Of a stretch of DNA of 17,347 nt, positions 1-7,497 are shown in pieces (the stretch's first letter is position 1; each line of letters begins with the position of its first letter). Made by a program: the position numbers and the translations under genes. Below the pieces are notes generated by a model. That model had not been told where the DNA came from. It did no database searches and worked only from the letters and a program-made list of their open reading frames with translations. Source of the DNA: Acidobacteriota bacterium (GTDB lineage: Bacteria; Acidobacteriota; Terriglobia; Bryobacterales; Bryobacteraceae); assembly GCA_947505565.1 (NCBI GenBank), contig CANNLB010000002.1:1-17347 (forward strand), given 5' to 3'.

Positions 1-708
1 GTCGAGGCCGAAGTCGCCGATTTGGCCCAGCACCTCGATCACCCGGCCGACGCCGTCGGAGTCTTCGGAGGGGAACTCGAGGATCTCAATATCGACGATG
101 GCGTGGTCGAGTTCGGCGGCATTGCGATAATCCCTCAGCACGGCGCCGGTGCGATCGGGAGCGGTGGAACGGGGAATTTCGTAGCCGTCGGGGATGTAGA
201 TCCACTGTTGAATGCGGTCATCATGAGGCTTCACCCAGTTGCCGTGATTGCGGACGCGGAACTCGCCTACGACGGTAGAATGGGCTCGACCAATGATTTG
301 AATGATCTGGCCTTCGGCCTTGCCCTCGCGACCAATCTGGCCGATTTGAACCAGGACGCGGTCGCCGTGCATGGCCGCGGCTGCCTGCTTGGGCGGGATG
401 AAAATATCGCCTTCGAGCCCTTCTATCTTGTGAGCCGGGGTGACGAAGCCGAAGCCGTCGCGGTGGACGCTCAGGCGGCCGGTGGCGAACTCGCGGCTGC
501 CCTTGGCCACAATGAATTGGCCGGTGCGGAACTCGATCAGATCGCCCTTTTGCGTGAGCCGGAGCAGCGTCGCTTCCAGCGCTTCGCGTTGGTCGCCACG
601 CGCGGACAGCTCACGAACGAGGTTCTTAAAGCTGCCCTTGCCATGGGGCAGGCGTTCGATGCGGCTGAGCACTTCGCGGTCAGACAGGTAGAATGAGGGA
701 GTTTCCAA
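1..708 (-). CDS. rnr: Ribonuclease R, N-terminal part (runs off the left edge)
   Basis: Processive 3'-5' exoribonuclease that degrades structured RNA and takes part in mRNA and rRNA quality control in the cytoplasm. Only the first 236 residues are inside the window, and the reading frame is still open at base 1. Residues about 10-60 look like the N-terminal winged-helix region. Residues about 75-122 form a first cold-shock (OB) domain with the RNA-binding GFGFV motif at 85-89 and a DIFIPP stretch at 101-106. A second OB domain begins near residue 145 (VVGEF), and the text then leads into the RNB entry (VGRVIEVLG). The catalytic RNB aspartates lie outside the window. The start is taken as TTG at 708 (METPSFYLSD): it is preceded by a GAGGA Shine-Dalgarno at 718-722, and in-frame stops at 721-726 exclude a longer protein. 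It is divergent from the PF04008 gene, with only 5 bases between the starts. RNase II-type paralogues are less likely given the N-terminal helix-turn-helix. Confidence 0.88.
   Translation of the reverse strand, partial: METPSFYLSDREVLSRIERLPHGKGSFKNLVRELSARGDQREALEATLLRLTQKGDLIEFRTGQFIVAKGSREFATGRLSVHRDGFGFVTPAHKIEGLEGDIFIPPKQAAAAMHGDRVLVQIGQIGREGKAEGQIIQIIGRAHSTVVGEFRVRNHGNWVKPHDDRIQQWIYIPDGYEIPRSTAPDRTGAVLRDYRNAAELDHAIVDIEILEFPSEDSDGVGRVIEVLGQIGDFGLD
689..694 (+). promoter_or_regulatory. Possible -10 element (TAGAAT) for the 714-4480 gene run
   Basis: TAGAAT lies 19 bases before the ATG at 714, inside the coding start of ribonuclease R on the other strand. A purine-rich GAGGGAG (695-701) between them could be a ribosome-binding site, though its 12-base distance to the ATG is long. 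The base run at the -35 position (TGAGCA, 666-671) is a poor match. The same hexamer stands before metY (3176) and the FAD oxidoreductase (15280). Confidence 0.3.
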
Positions 709-713
709 AACGT

Positions 714-1196
714 ATGGTCCTCATTAATGTTCCCATCTTATTTCCCGACGGCGCCAATGTCATTGTTGGCCAGAGCCATTTCATCAAGACCGTTGAGGAT
801 TTGTATGAAGCGATTGTGAATACAAATCCGGCCATGAAGTTCGGCATCGCCTTCAATGAAGCGTCCGGCCCCTGCCTGACGCGGCACGATGGCAACGACC
901 CGGAACTGATCGCCTGTGCGGTCGACAACGCCCAACGGGTGGCCGCCGGGCACCTCTTTGTCATCGTCCTGCGGGATGGGTTCCCGATCAACATTCTCGG
1001 ACGGATCAAGGACGTGCCCGAGGTGGTGAACCTGTTCTGCGCCACGGCGAATCCGGTCGCGCTGATCGTCGCCGAAAGTGAGACGGGGCGGGGCGTACTG
1101 GGCGTGATTGACGGCCAGAGTCCTAAGGGCGTGGAGACGGCCGAAGATATTGTGGCGCGGAAGGAGTTTCTGCGCAAAATTGGGTACAAGCGATGA
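714..1196 (+). CDS. Adenosine-specific kinase family protein (PF04008/DUF355)
   Basis: A 160-residue cytosolic protein of the PF04008 family (COG1839). The family is known from archaea and scattered bacteria and is named for adenosine-nucleotide binding; its physiological reaction is not well established. Family hallmarks seen include GQSHFIKTVEDLYEA (residues 19-33), FNEASGP (47-53), GNDPEL (60-65), the AGHLFVIVLRDGFPIN stretch (78-93), VPEV..LFCATANP (101-113), ETGRGVLGV.DG.SPKGVE (123-141) and a RKEFLRKIGYK C-terminus. The length matches the family. ATG at 714 is preferred over ATG at 693, because it gives the usual distance of about 14 residues to the ANVIVGQSHF block and does not overlap the ribonuclease R coding region. 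The stop overlaps the next gene's ATG by 4 bases (ATGA, 1193-1196), so translation is probably coupled. Why it is linked to an epimerase and an aldolase is unknown. Confidence 0.87.
   Translation: MVLINVPILFPDGANVIVGQSHFIKTVEDLYEAIVNTNPAMKFGIAFNEASGPCLTRHDGNDPELIACAVDNAQRVAAGHLFVIVLRDGFPINILGRIKDVPEVVNLFCATANPVALIVAESETGRGVLGVIDGQSPKGVETAEDIVARKEFLRKIGYKR
735..763 (-). promoter_or_regulatory. Sigma70-type promoter for ribonuclease R
   Basis: On the minus strand there is ATGACA (758-763; 5 of 6 matches to TTGACA), then exactly 17 bases, then TAAGAT (735-740; 4 of 6 matches to TATAAT). Transcription would start near 728, giving a leader of about 20 bases that contains the GAGGA ribosome-binding site at 718-722 ahead of TTG at 708. 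The promoter lies entirely inside the first codons of the divergent PF04008 gene. Spacing and match are good, but this was found by eye and not scored. Confidence 0.5.
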
Positions 1197-2203
1197 TCAA
1201 AAACGTAGAAGAACTCGAAGACCTTTTGGCCAAGCCGAGCGAGGCGGACGTGGAGGCGATGAGCCGTTTGGGCGGCGATCTGATGATTCTGGGAGTCGGC
1301 GGCAAGATGGGCCCGACGCTGGCCATGCGGGCGCGCAGGGCGATGGATCTGGCCGGGTCGCGCGGCCGCGTTTTTGGCGTAGCGCGGTTTTCCGACCTCG
1401 ACACCCGCGATCGTTTGGCCGCCGCCGGCGTCGAATGCTTGCAGGCGGACCTGCTCGACCGGGCGCAAGTGGAAGCGTTGCCCGAGTGCGAATTTGTGAT
1501 CCACGCCGCCGGGCGGAAGTTCGGCTCAGCCACCGATCCGGCCTTGACGTGGGCGATGAACGTGCTCGTGCCGGCGATTGTCTGCGAACGATTTCACTCT
1601 TCGCGGATTGTGGCGTTTTCGAGCGGCAACGTTTACCCGTTTACCCGGTACGGAGCGGCAGAGGGCGACAACGCGATTCCGGTGGGCGAATATGCCTGGA
1701 CCGGCTTAGGGCGGGAGCGGATGTTCGAATATCATGCGCGGGTGCAGCAAACGCCGGTGGTGCTACTGCGGCTGAACTATGCGCAGGACCTGCGCTATGG
1801 CGTGCTGCTGGAGATTGGAACGAAAGTATTCGAGCGCAAGCCGGTGGACGTGACGATGGGAGCGGTGAACGCGATTTGGCAGGGCGATGCGAACTCGGTG
1901 GCGCTGCGGGCGTTTCCCCTGGCAGCCTCGCCGGCGGCAGTCTTGAACCTGGCCGGGCCGGAGACGCTGGGTGTCCGCGCGGTGGCAAAAGCGTTTGGAA
2001 GGCACTTCGGGGTGACCCCGGAGTTTGTCGGAGAGGAAGCGGCGGACTCGCTATTAAACGATGCCGGCAAGTGCCATCGGCTGTTTGGGTACCCGAGCGT
2101 GACGCCGGACCAGATGATCGAATGGCTCTCTCGATGGATTGGGATGGGGGCACCGACGCATTCCAAGCCGACCGGATTCATGACGCGCGACGGGCGGTTT
2201 TAA
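1193..2203 (+). CDS. NAD-dependent epimerase/dehydratase family protein, variant active site
   Basis: A 336-residue extended short-chain dehydrogenase-type protein. After a helical N-terminal extension, a Rossmann strand with G34-V-G36-G37-K-M-G40 (GxxGxxG pattern) should bind NAD(P). VIHAAG (102-107) and FSSGNVYPF (142-150) match the central strands that normally carry the catalytic Ser. The expected YxxxK is altered: the best aligned tyrosine is Y167 in YAWTGLGRERMFEY, where residue 171 is Gly and not Lys. LNLAGPETLGV (251-261) is the usual substrate-domain motif before the C-terminal helices. The gene is translationally coupled to the upstream gene (ATGA overlap) and lies 3 bases before the DHDPS-family aldolase, so the two probably act on related substrates, perhaps a sugar or sugar acid. 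Substrate and reaction cannot be told from sequence. An overlapping frame at 1108-2232 is a GC-rich shadow. Confidence 0.85.
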   Translation: MIKNVEELEDLLAKPSEADVEAMSRLGGDLMILGVGGKMGPTLAMRARRAMDLAGSRGRVFGVARFSDLDTRDRLAAAGVECLQADLLDRAQVEALPECEFVIHAAGRKFGSATDPALTWAMNVLVPAIVCERFHSSRIVAFSSGNVYPFTRYGAAEGDNAIPVGEYAWTGLGRERMFEYHARVQQTPVVLLRLNYAQDLRYGVLLEIGTKVFERKPVDVTMGAVNAIWQGDANSVALRAFPLAASPAAVLNLAGPETLGVRAVAKAFGRHFGVTPEFVGEEAADSLLNDAGKCHRLFGYPSVTPDQMIEWLSRWIGMGAPTHSKPTGFMTRDGRF

Positions 2204-2206
2204 GCC

Positions 2207-3175
2207 ATGGATGGTTTAGCTTCGTTTCGTAAAGGCGGGGTGATTCCGGCGCATCCGTTGGCGTTGACAGCGGAACGAAAGTTGGACGAACGGCGGCAAA
2301 GGGCGTTGACGCGGTACTACGTGGCGGCCGGGGCGAGCGGGGTGGCCGTGGGGGTGCATACGACGCAGTTCGCCATTCGAGAAGCGGGCTTGCTGCGGCC
2401 GGTGCTGGAGTTGGCCCGCGCAGAAATGGAGCAGGTCGTGCGGATTGGCGGGGTCTGCGGGCCGACCAAGCAGGCGGTGCGAGAAGCGACGCTGCTGCGC
2501 GACTTGGGCTATCACGCGGGACTGCTGAGCTTGGCGGCGCTAGCCAACGCGAACAATCGCAAATTAATTGAACATGTTCAAGAAGTGGCGCAGGTGTTGC
2601 CGGTGGTGGGGTTTTATTTGCAGCCGGCGGTAGGCGGCCGGGTGCTGCCGTTTGCCTTTTGGCGGCAGTTTGTCGAGATTGAAAACGTGGTGGGGATTAA
2701 GATTGCGCCATTCAATCGCTACCAGACGATCGACGTGATGCGGGCCGTGGCCGAGAGCGGACGGGATATCGCGTTGTATACCGGTAATGACGACAACATT
2801 GTGTTGGACCTGCTGAGTGAATATCAGGGTGTGCGGTTTGTGGGCGGTCTTCTGGGGCACTGGTCCGTTTGGACCAAGCGGGCCGTGGAGATGCAGGCGA
2901 CGATTCGAGAGCACCGGGATCCGTTACGCCTGAACATGGAAGTGACCGATTCCAATGCGGCGTTCTTCGATGCGGCCAACGGGTTTCATGGCTGCATTGC
3001 CGGGTTGCATGAGGTCCTACGGCGGCAGGGATTGCTTGCGGGACTATGGTGCCTGGATCCGAACGAGGGCCTGTCGCCCGGCCAAATGGCCGAGATTGAT
3101 CGGGTCTACGCGGCGTATCCGCACTTGCACGACGACGAATTTGTAGCGGAGCACCGCGACGAGTGGCTGCGCGGG

Positions 3176-3178
<3 letters not shown>
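2207..3178 (+). CDS. Dihydrodipicolinate synthase family (DHDPS/NAL) aldolase
   Basis: A 323-residue TIM-barrel protein of the class I DHDPS/N-acetylneuraminate lyase superfamily. These enzymes form a Schiff base between an active-site Lys and a 2-oxo acid such as pyruvate. The Schiff-base lysine is most likely K165 in VVGIKIAPF, and the partner tyrosine Y137 in VVGFYLQP. The normal GTTGE-type loop after strand 2 is replaced by GVHTTQF (49-55), and YTGNDDNIV (191-199) follows the pattern of the GxDD region. The loop difference and the slightly longer length (true DapA is about 290-300 residues) argue against lysine biosynthesis and for a sugar-acid or 2-oxo-acid aldolase or dehydratase. It lies 3 bases after the variant epimerase and 9 bases before metY. 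The stop codon TAG is the first half of the TAGAAT at 3176-3181. The family is clear; the substrate is unknown. Confidence 0.83.
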
Positions 3179-4480
<1,302 letters not shown>

Positions 4481-4482
4481 GC

Positions 4483-5568
4483 TTAGTGCGATGCGGGGAG
4501 CGACGTAAGCCCGAGGCCAGTGCCCAGTGGCAAAACTAGCTTCCCGTTCACCACCCGAACACCGCGAAACGGGTCGTTCGAAATCAATAGGTTCCCATCG
4601 AGATCGGCGTGATCGACCAGCGGAGAAAGCTGCGCCGCGGCCGTAATCGCCACCGAACTCGAGATCATGCAGCCGAGCATCGTCTTCATCCCAAGACTGC
4701 GGGCGATCTGGATCATGCGGTAACCCTGCAGCAGACCACCAGCCTTGTCGATCTTGATATTCACCGTGTCAAAGGCGTCGGCCAGCTTCGGAATATCCGC
4801 CGGGCGCAGGCAAGCCTCATCAGCGATCATCGGGATGTGGATGCGCTGCCGAATCCACTTGTGTTCCTCAATCAAGTGCGCGGCCATCGGCTGCTCAATC
4901 GAAATCACGCCCATCGTTTCGAGCCAGTTGATCTTGCGGACCGCCTCTTCTTTCGTCTTAAATCCCTCGTTGGCATCCACGCGCAACGGCTTCTTCGTCA
5001 CACTGCGCACCGCCTCGATCACTTCCTCATCTGTATCCAAACCAACCTTCACCTTCAGCTCCGGATACGCTTCGGCCTCTCGGACCTTTTGCCGAATCAC
5101 GTCGGCCTTGTCGATACCGATCGAAAACGTTGTCAGCGGCGCGTCCTGCGGATCCAGGCCCCAGAGCGCATGCACAGGCAGCCCGCGACGCCGTGCAACC
5201 CAGTCGTGGATTGCGATATCGACAGCAGCCTTGGCCGCCCAATCGCCGGGACTCTTCTGCCGAACCCAGTCGGTGACTTTGCCGTAGTGGCGCAGGTCCA
5301 TCCCGGCGAGTTCCGGTGCTAACTGCTGGACGAACTTGACGCCGGCCTCGGCCGTCTCACCGTAGCGGACAATTCCAGCCCCCTCGCCGCGGCCCGTGAT
5401 TCCCTCGGCCGTGAGATTGACGTAAAGGACATCCCGAAAGGTGCTCGAACTCATCACCGTCGTCCAAGTGTGCTTCAAGTGCAAGCGTTGGACTGTAGCG
5501 GTGACCGCGGGGGTGGCAGCGGCCAACGCCGGTAGGGCGGCGAGCCCGAGCATCGATCGACGAGTCAT
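4483..5568 (-). CDS. Dipeptide epimerase (enolase superfamily) with an export-type signal
   Basis: A 361-residue member of the mandelate racemase/muconate-lactonising group that resembles L-Ala-D/L-Glu epimerases, which interconvert stereoisomers in cell-wall dipeptides. Seen: the KxK pair K172/K174 (LKVKVG), Mg ligands D198 (RVDANEG), E225 (IEQP) and D250 (ADEAC), the opposite catalytic lysine region NIKIDKAGG (270-278), and DLDG (322-325), the Asp pair that binds the substrate amino group in dipeptide epimerases. The N-terminus MTRRSMLGLAALPALAAA has a twin-arginine-like TRRSML and an Ala-rich hydrophobic stretch, so the protein may be exported folded by Tat; well-known homologues are cytosolic. 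It follows the bacilliredoxin gene by a single base and is probably co-transcribed. Dipeptide specificity could be other than Ala-Glu. Confidence 0.87.
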   Translation of the reverse strand: MTRRSMLGLAALPALAAATPAVTATVQRLHLKHTWTTVMSSSTFRDVLYVNLTAEGITGRGEGAGIVRYGETAEAGVKFVQQLAPELAGMDLRHYGKVTDWVRQKSPGDWAAKAAVDIAIHDWVARRRGLPVHALWGLDPQDAPLTTFSIGIDKADVIRQKVREAEAYPELKVKVGLDTDEEVIEAVRSVTKKPLRVDANEGFKTKEEAVRKINWLETMGVISIEQPMAAHLIEEHKWIRQRIHIPMIADEACLRPADIPKLADAFDTVNIKIDKAGGLLQGYRMIQIARSLGMKTMLGCMISSSVAITAAAQLSPLVDHADLDGNLLISNDPFRGVRVVNGKLVLPLGTGLGLTSLPASH

Positions 5569-5569
5569 C

Positions 5570-5995
5570 CTACTTGGCGCAGTGGAGGGCGAACGCGTGC
5601 TGCAACTCTTGCGCGATCATAAACATATCGCGGCTCTCGATCTGATGGCGATGCATCATGTAGACCGGCTTGCCGTCTTTGAAAATGGCAACCGATGGGG
5701 AACTGGGCGGCAGGGGCGAGAGGAGCTCGCGCACGCGGGCCACGGCGTCCACATCTCCGCCCGCGAATACAGTCGCGGCGACGTCAGGCTTGATCGGAGA
5801 ATCAGCCAGGGCGCGGACGATGCCGGGACGGGCCTTGCCGGCGGCGCAACCGCAGACCGAGTTCACTACCATCAAGACGGTACCTTTGCCGGGCGCCAAA
5901 ACGGCGTCGACTTCTTCCGGGGTACGGGTTTCCACGACGCCGTACTTGGTCAAATCTTGGCGCATGATGCCGATCAAATGCTCTGGATATTGCAT
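5570..5995 (-). CDS. Bacilliredoxin (BrxA/BrxB family, CGC motif)
   Basis: A 141-residue cytosolic thiol-disulfide protein that removes bacillithiol from S-bacillithiolated proteins. The family signature VNSVCGCAAGKARP is at residues 44-57, with C48 and C50 forming the CGC active site; the cysteine in the middle of this signature attacks the mixed disulfide. FAGGDVDAV (78-85) and SPSVAIFKDGK (99-109) are the thioredoxin-like strands. ATG at 5995 (MQYPEHLIG) is chosen because it gives the family's normal length; a frame extension back to 6148 would run into the divergent gene and adds non-conserved residues. Its presence implies bacillithiol as the low-molecular-weight thiol, as known for several Acidobacteria. 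It is probably first in a two-gene operon with the epimerase (1-base gap). A TATATT sits 6 bases before the start. Confidence 0.92.
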   Translation of the reverse strand: MQYPEHLIGIMRQDLTKYGVVETRTPEEVDAVLAPGKGTVLMVVNSVCGCAAGKARPGIVRALADSPIKPDVAATVFAGGDVDAVARVRELLSPLPPSSPSVAIFKDGKPVYMMHRHQIESRDMFMIAQELQHAFALHCAK

Positions 5996-6001
5996 ATCTC
6001 T

Positions 6002-6009
6002 AATATACT
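6002..6009. promoter_or_regulatory. Overlapping back-to-back -10 elements of two divergent genes
   Basis: The 22 bases between the divergent starts (5995 and 6018) hold TATATT on the minus strand (6002-6007) and TATACT on the plus strand (6004-6009), overlapping by 4 bases. TATATT is 6 bases from the bacilliredoxin ATG and TATACT is 8 bases from the ATG at 6018. Neither gene has a Shine-Dalgarno sequence here. If both act as -10 elements the transcripts would be nearly or fully leaderless, and polymerase could occupy only one side at a time. The -35 boxes would lie inside the opposing genes and are weak by eye. Confidence 0.45.
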
Positions 6010-6017
6010 GACCTTTA

Positions 6018-7385
6018 ATGCTCCGTAGAAATCTTCTCGCAACATTGGCCGCGCCGCTCGCGCACGCCGCCGTCACTTTGCCAGCCAACGTCGGGCTCAA
6101 GGCCGACTCCTCCGCGCCGCGCTCGGAGTGTGGCATCGGGGCGCTCATGCCTTGGGCGGACGCGCTCTGGGCCGTAACCTACAACTCCCACACGGCGCGC
6201 ACCGGCACGGGCCTAGCGCTCTATCGCATCGACGAAAACCTGAAGATGGAGCAGGTGCATGTCCACAACGGCACCCACGCCAACCGGATGATGCATAAGG
6301 AATCGAGCCAGTGTTTCATTGGTCCCTACGCCATTGACGCCAAAGGCAACCACCGGGTAATCACCACGTTGCTCGAACACCGGCTGACGGCCACGATGCG
6401 GCATTTGACCGATCCCGCGGGCCGGGTCTACATGCTGACGATGGAAGGCCTACTGTTCGAAGTGGACGTGCAGACCCTGAAGGCGACCGTCGTCGTGAAC
6501 GTGATTGAACAGATGGGGATCAAGGCGCGGCCTCATTTCAAGGGCGGTTTTACGGGGCAGGGAAGAGTCGTGATCGCCAACAATGGTTTCTACAACTACG
6601 GCGACAACGACGCCGGGTTGTTTGAATGGGACGGCAAAGGTTGGAACGTGCTCTCCCGCAAGCCGCACATGGACTGCGCCGGCCGACAGGACATGGGTGG
6701 CGTCATCTTCTGTTCCGGGTGGGACGAGATGTCGGTGGTCCTATGGGCGCTCGTGAAAGGGAAGTGGCAGCGGTATCGTTTGCCGAAGTCAAGCCAAGCG
6801 TTCAACCACGCTTGGCAAACGGAGTGGATGCGGATCCGCGAAGTGGAGACCGAGCACTACTTGCTCGATATCCACGGCGGCATGTTCGAGTTGCAGCCGA
6901 TCGCGTTTGAAGATCGGATCTGGGGTATCAAACCGATCTGCCAGCATCTGCGGATCATCCCGGACTACACCGCCTTCCGAGGGATGCTCGCGTTGGGCGG
7001 GAACCAGACGACACCGAATGCCGATAACAACGTCGTCGTTGGTCAGCCGCAGGCGGGCATCTGGTTCGGCGTAACCGACGATTTGTGGAAGTGGGGGAAG
7101 CCAGGCGGTTGGGGCGGGGTTTGGCGTAAGTCCGTCGTCAAAGCCGGCGAAATAAGTGAGCCGTATCTGATGACCGGTTATGATAAGAAGGTTTTGCACA
7201 TAAAAGCCGGCGGTGCGGTGAAGATCGAGGTGGACTTCCTGGGCGATGGTTCGTTTGAAACCTACGCCACCAGCAGCGGCACTTCGTACCGAACGTTTCT
7301 CTTTCCCGCTGGCTTCTCGGCCCATTGGGTTCGTCTGGTAAGTGAGGTCGCCACCACCGCTACAGCGGAGTTCCACTACACGTGA
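6018..7385 (+). CDS. Secreted uncharacterised protein, possibly beta-propeller-like
   Basis: I do not recognise a named family. The 455-residue protein begins with MLRRNLLATLAAPLAHA, a short charged-then-hydrophobic signal peptide with likely cleavage near residue 17, so it should be exported. The body is rich in short beta-prone segments, aromatic residues and Gly-Asp/Asn turns (GLALYRIDENL, FYNYGDNDAG, LFEWDGKGW, IWFGVTDDLWKW). These recur every 40-60 residues, as in a beta-propeller or other sensor-like repeat fold. A C-terminal segment (HIKAGGAVKIEVDFLGDG) reads like a small beta-sandwich. No catalytic motif is visible. It diverges from bacilliredoxin and lies upstream of the FecR-domain gene on the same strand; the 112-base gap holds repeated complementary heptamers. 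It could be a surface or periplasmic binding protein; that is inference only. Confidence 0.72.
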   Translation: MLRRNLLATLAAPLAHAAVTLPANVGLKADSSAPRSECGIGALMPWADALWAVTYNSHTARTGTGLALYRIDENLKMEQVHVHNGTHANRMMHKESSQCFIGPYAIDAKGNHRVITTLLEHRLTATMRHLTDPAGRVYMLTMEGLLFEVDVQTLKATVVVNVIEQMGIKARPHFKGGFTGQGRVVIANNGFYNYGDNDAGLFEWDGKGWNVLSRKPHMDCAGRQDMGGVIFCSGWDEMSVVLWALVKGKWQRYRLPKSSQAFNHAWQTEWMRIREVETEHYLLDIHGGMFELQPIAFEDRIWGIKPICQHLRIIPDYTAFRGMLALGGNQTTPNADNNVVVGQPQAGIWFGVTDDLWKWGKPGGWGGVWRKSVVKAGEISEPYLMTGYDKKVLHIKAGGAVKIEVDFLGDGSFETYATSSGTSYRTFLFPAGFSAHWVRLVSEVATTATAEFHYT

Positions 7386-7495
7386 TCCACCAGCGGTGGT
7401 TGAAATCCACCACCGGCGTTGTGATGGGATTGTTGAAAATACGGTGGTTACGAGTTGGCGAGGCGATTGCAACTGTAGAGTACGGGAGGAACCAC
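7353..7495 (+). promoter_or_regulatory. Alternating complementary heptamers upstream of the FecR-domain gene
   Basis: ACCACCG occurs at 7353-7359 (end of the upstream gene) and 7409-7415; its exact complement CGGTGGT occurs at 7394-7400 and 7442-7448. Adjacent copies can pair: 7394-7400 with 7409-7415 is a 7-base-pair hairpin with an 8-base loop, and 7409-7415 with 7442-7448 is an alternative. A smaller hairpin pairs CCACC (7387-7391) with GGTGG (7395-7399). GTGGTT (7444-7449) can pair with AACCAC (7490-7495), which lies between the Shine-Dalgarno and the ATG at 7498. The set could form mutually exclusive RNA structures controlling access to the start. No T-run follows, so a simple terminator is unlikely. 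No clear promoter is seen in the gap. Function is inferred from pairing only. Confidence 0.35.
7485..7490 (+). promoter_or_regulatory. Strong Shine-Dalgarno for the FecR-domain gene
   Basis: GGAGGA lies 7 bases before ATG at 7498. It is the best ribosome-binding site in the window and fixes the start there rather than at an upstream in-frame codon at 7342, which would lie inside the preceding gene. Confidence 0.8.
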
Positions 7496-7497
7496 TC

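Noticed and set aside
22..696. 224-codon plus-strand open frame at the left edge
   Set aside because: It is the shadow of ribonuclease R on the minus strand, where cold-shock-domain motifs are clear.
1108..2232. 374-codon plus-strand frame overlapping the epimerase gene
   Set aside because: Arg/Gly-rich shadow without recognisable motifs; the overlapping 1193 frame has the Rossmann and SDR features and couples with its neighbours.
6018..6148. Longer bacilliredoxin starting at 6148
   Set aside because: The extra 51 residues are not family-like and lie entirely opposite the signal-peptide region of the divergent gene; ATG at 5995 gives the normal length.
7453..7481. TTGGCG ... TAGAGT as promoter of the FecR-domain gene
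   Set aside because: The spacer is only 15 bases, and transcription would start within the Shine-Dalgarno, which would make that strong site useless.
7342..7497. Upstream start for the FecR-domain gene
   Set aside because: GGAGGA at 7485-7490 and a signal peptide directly after ATG 7498 mark the true start; the extra residues would overlap the previous gene.
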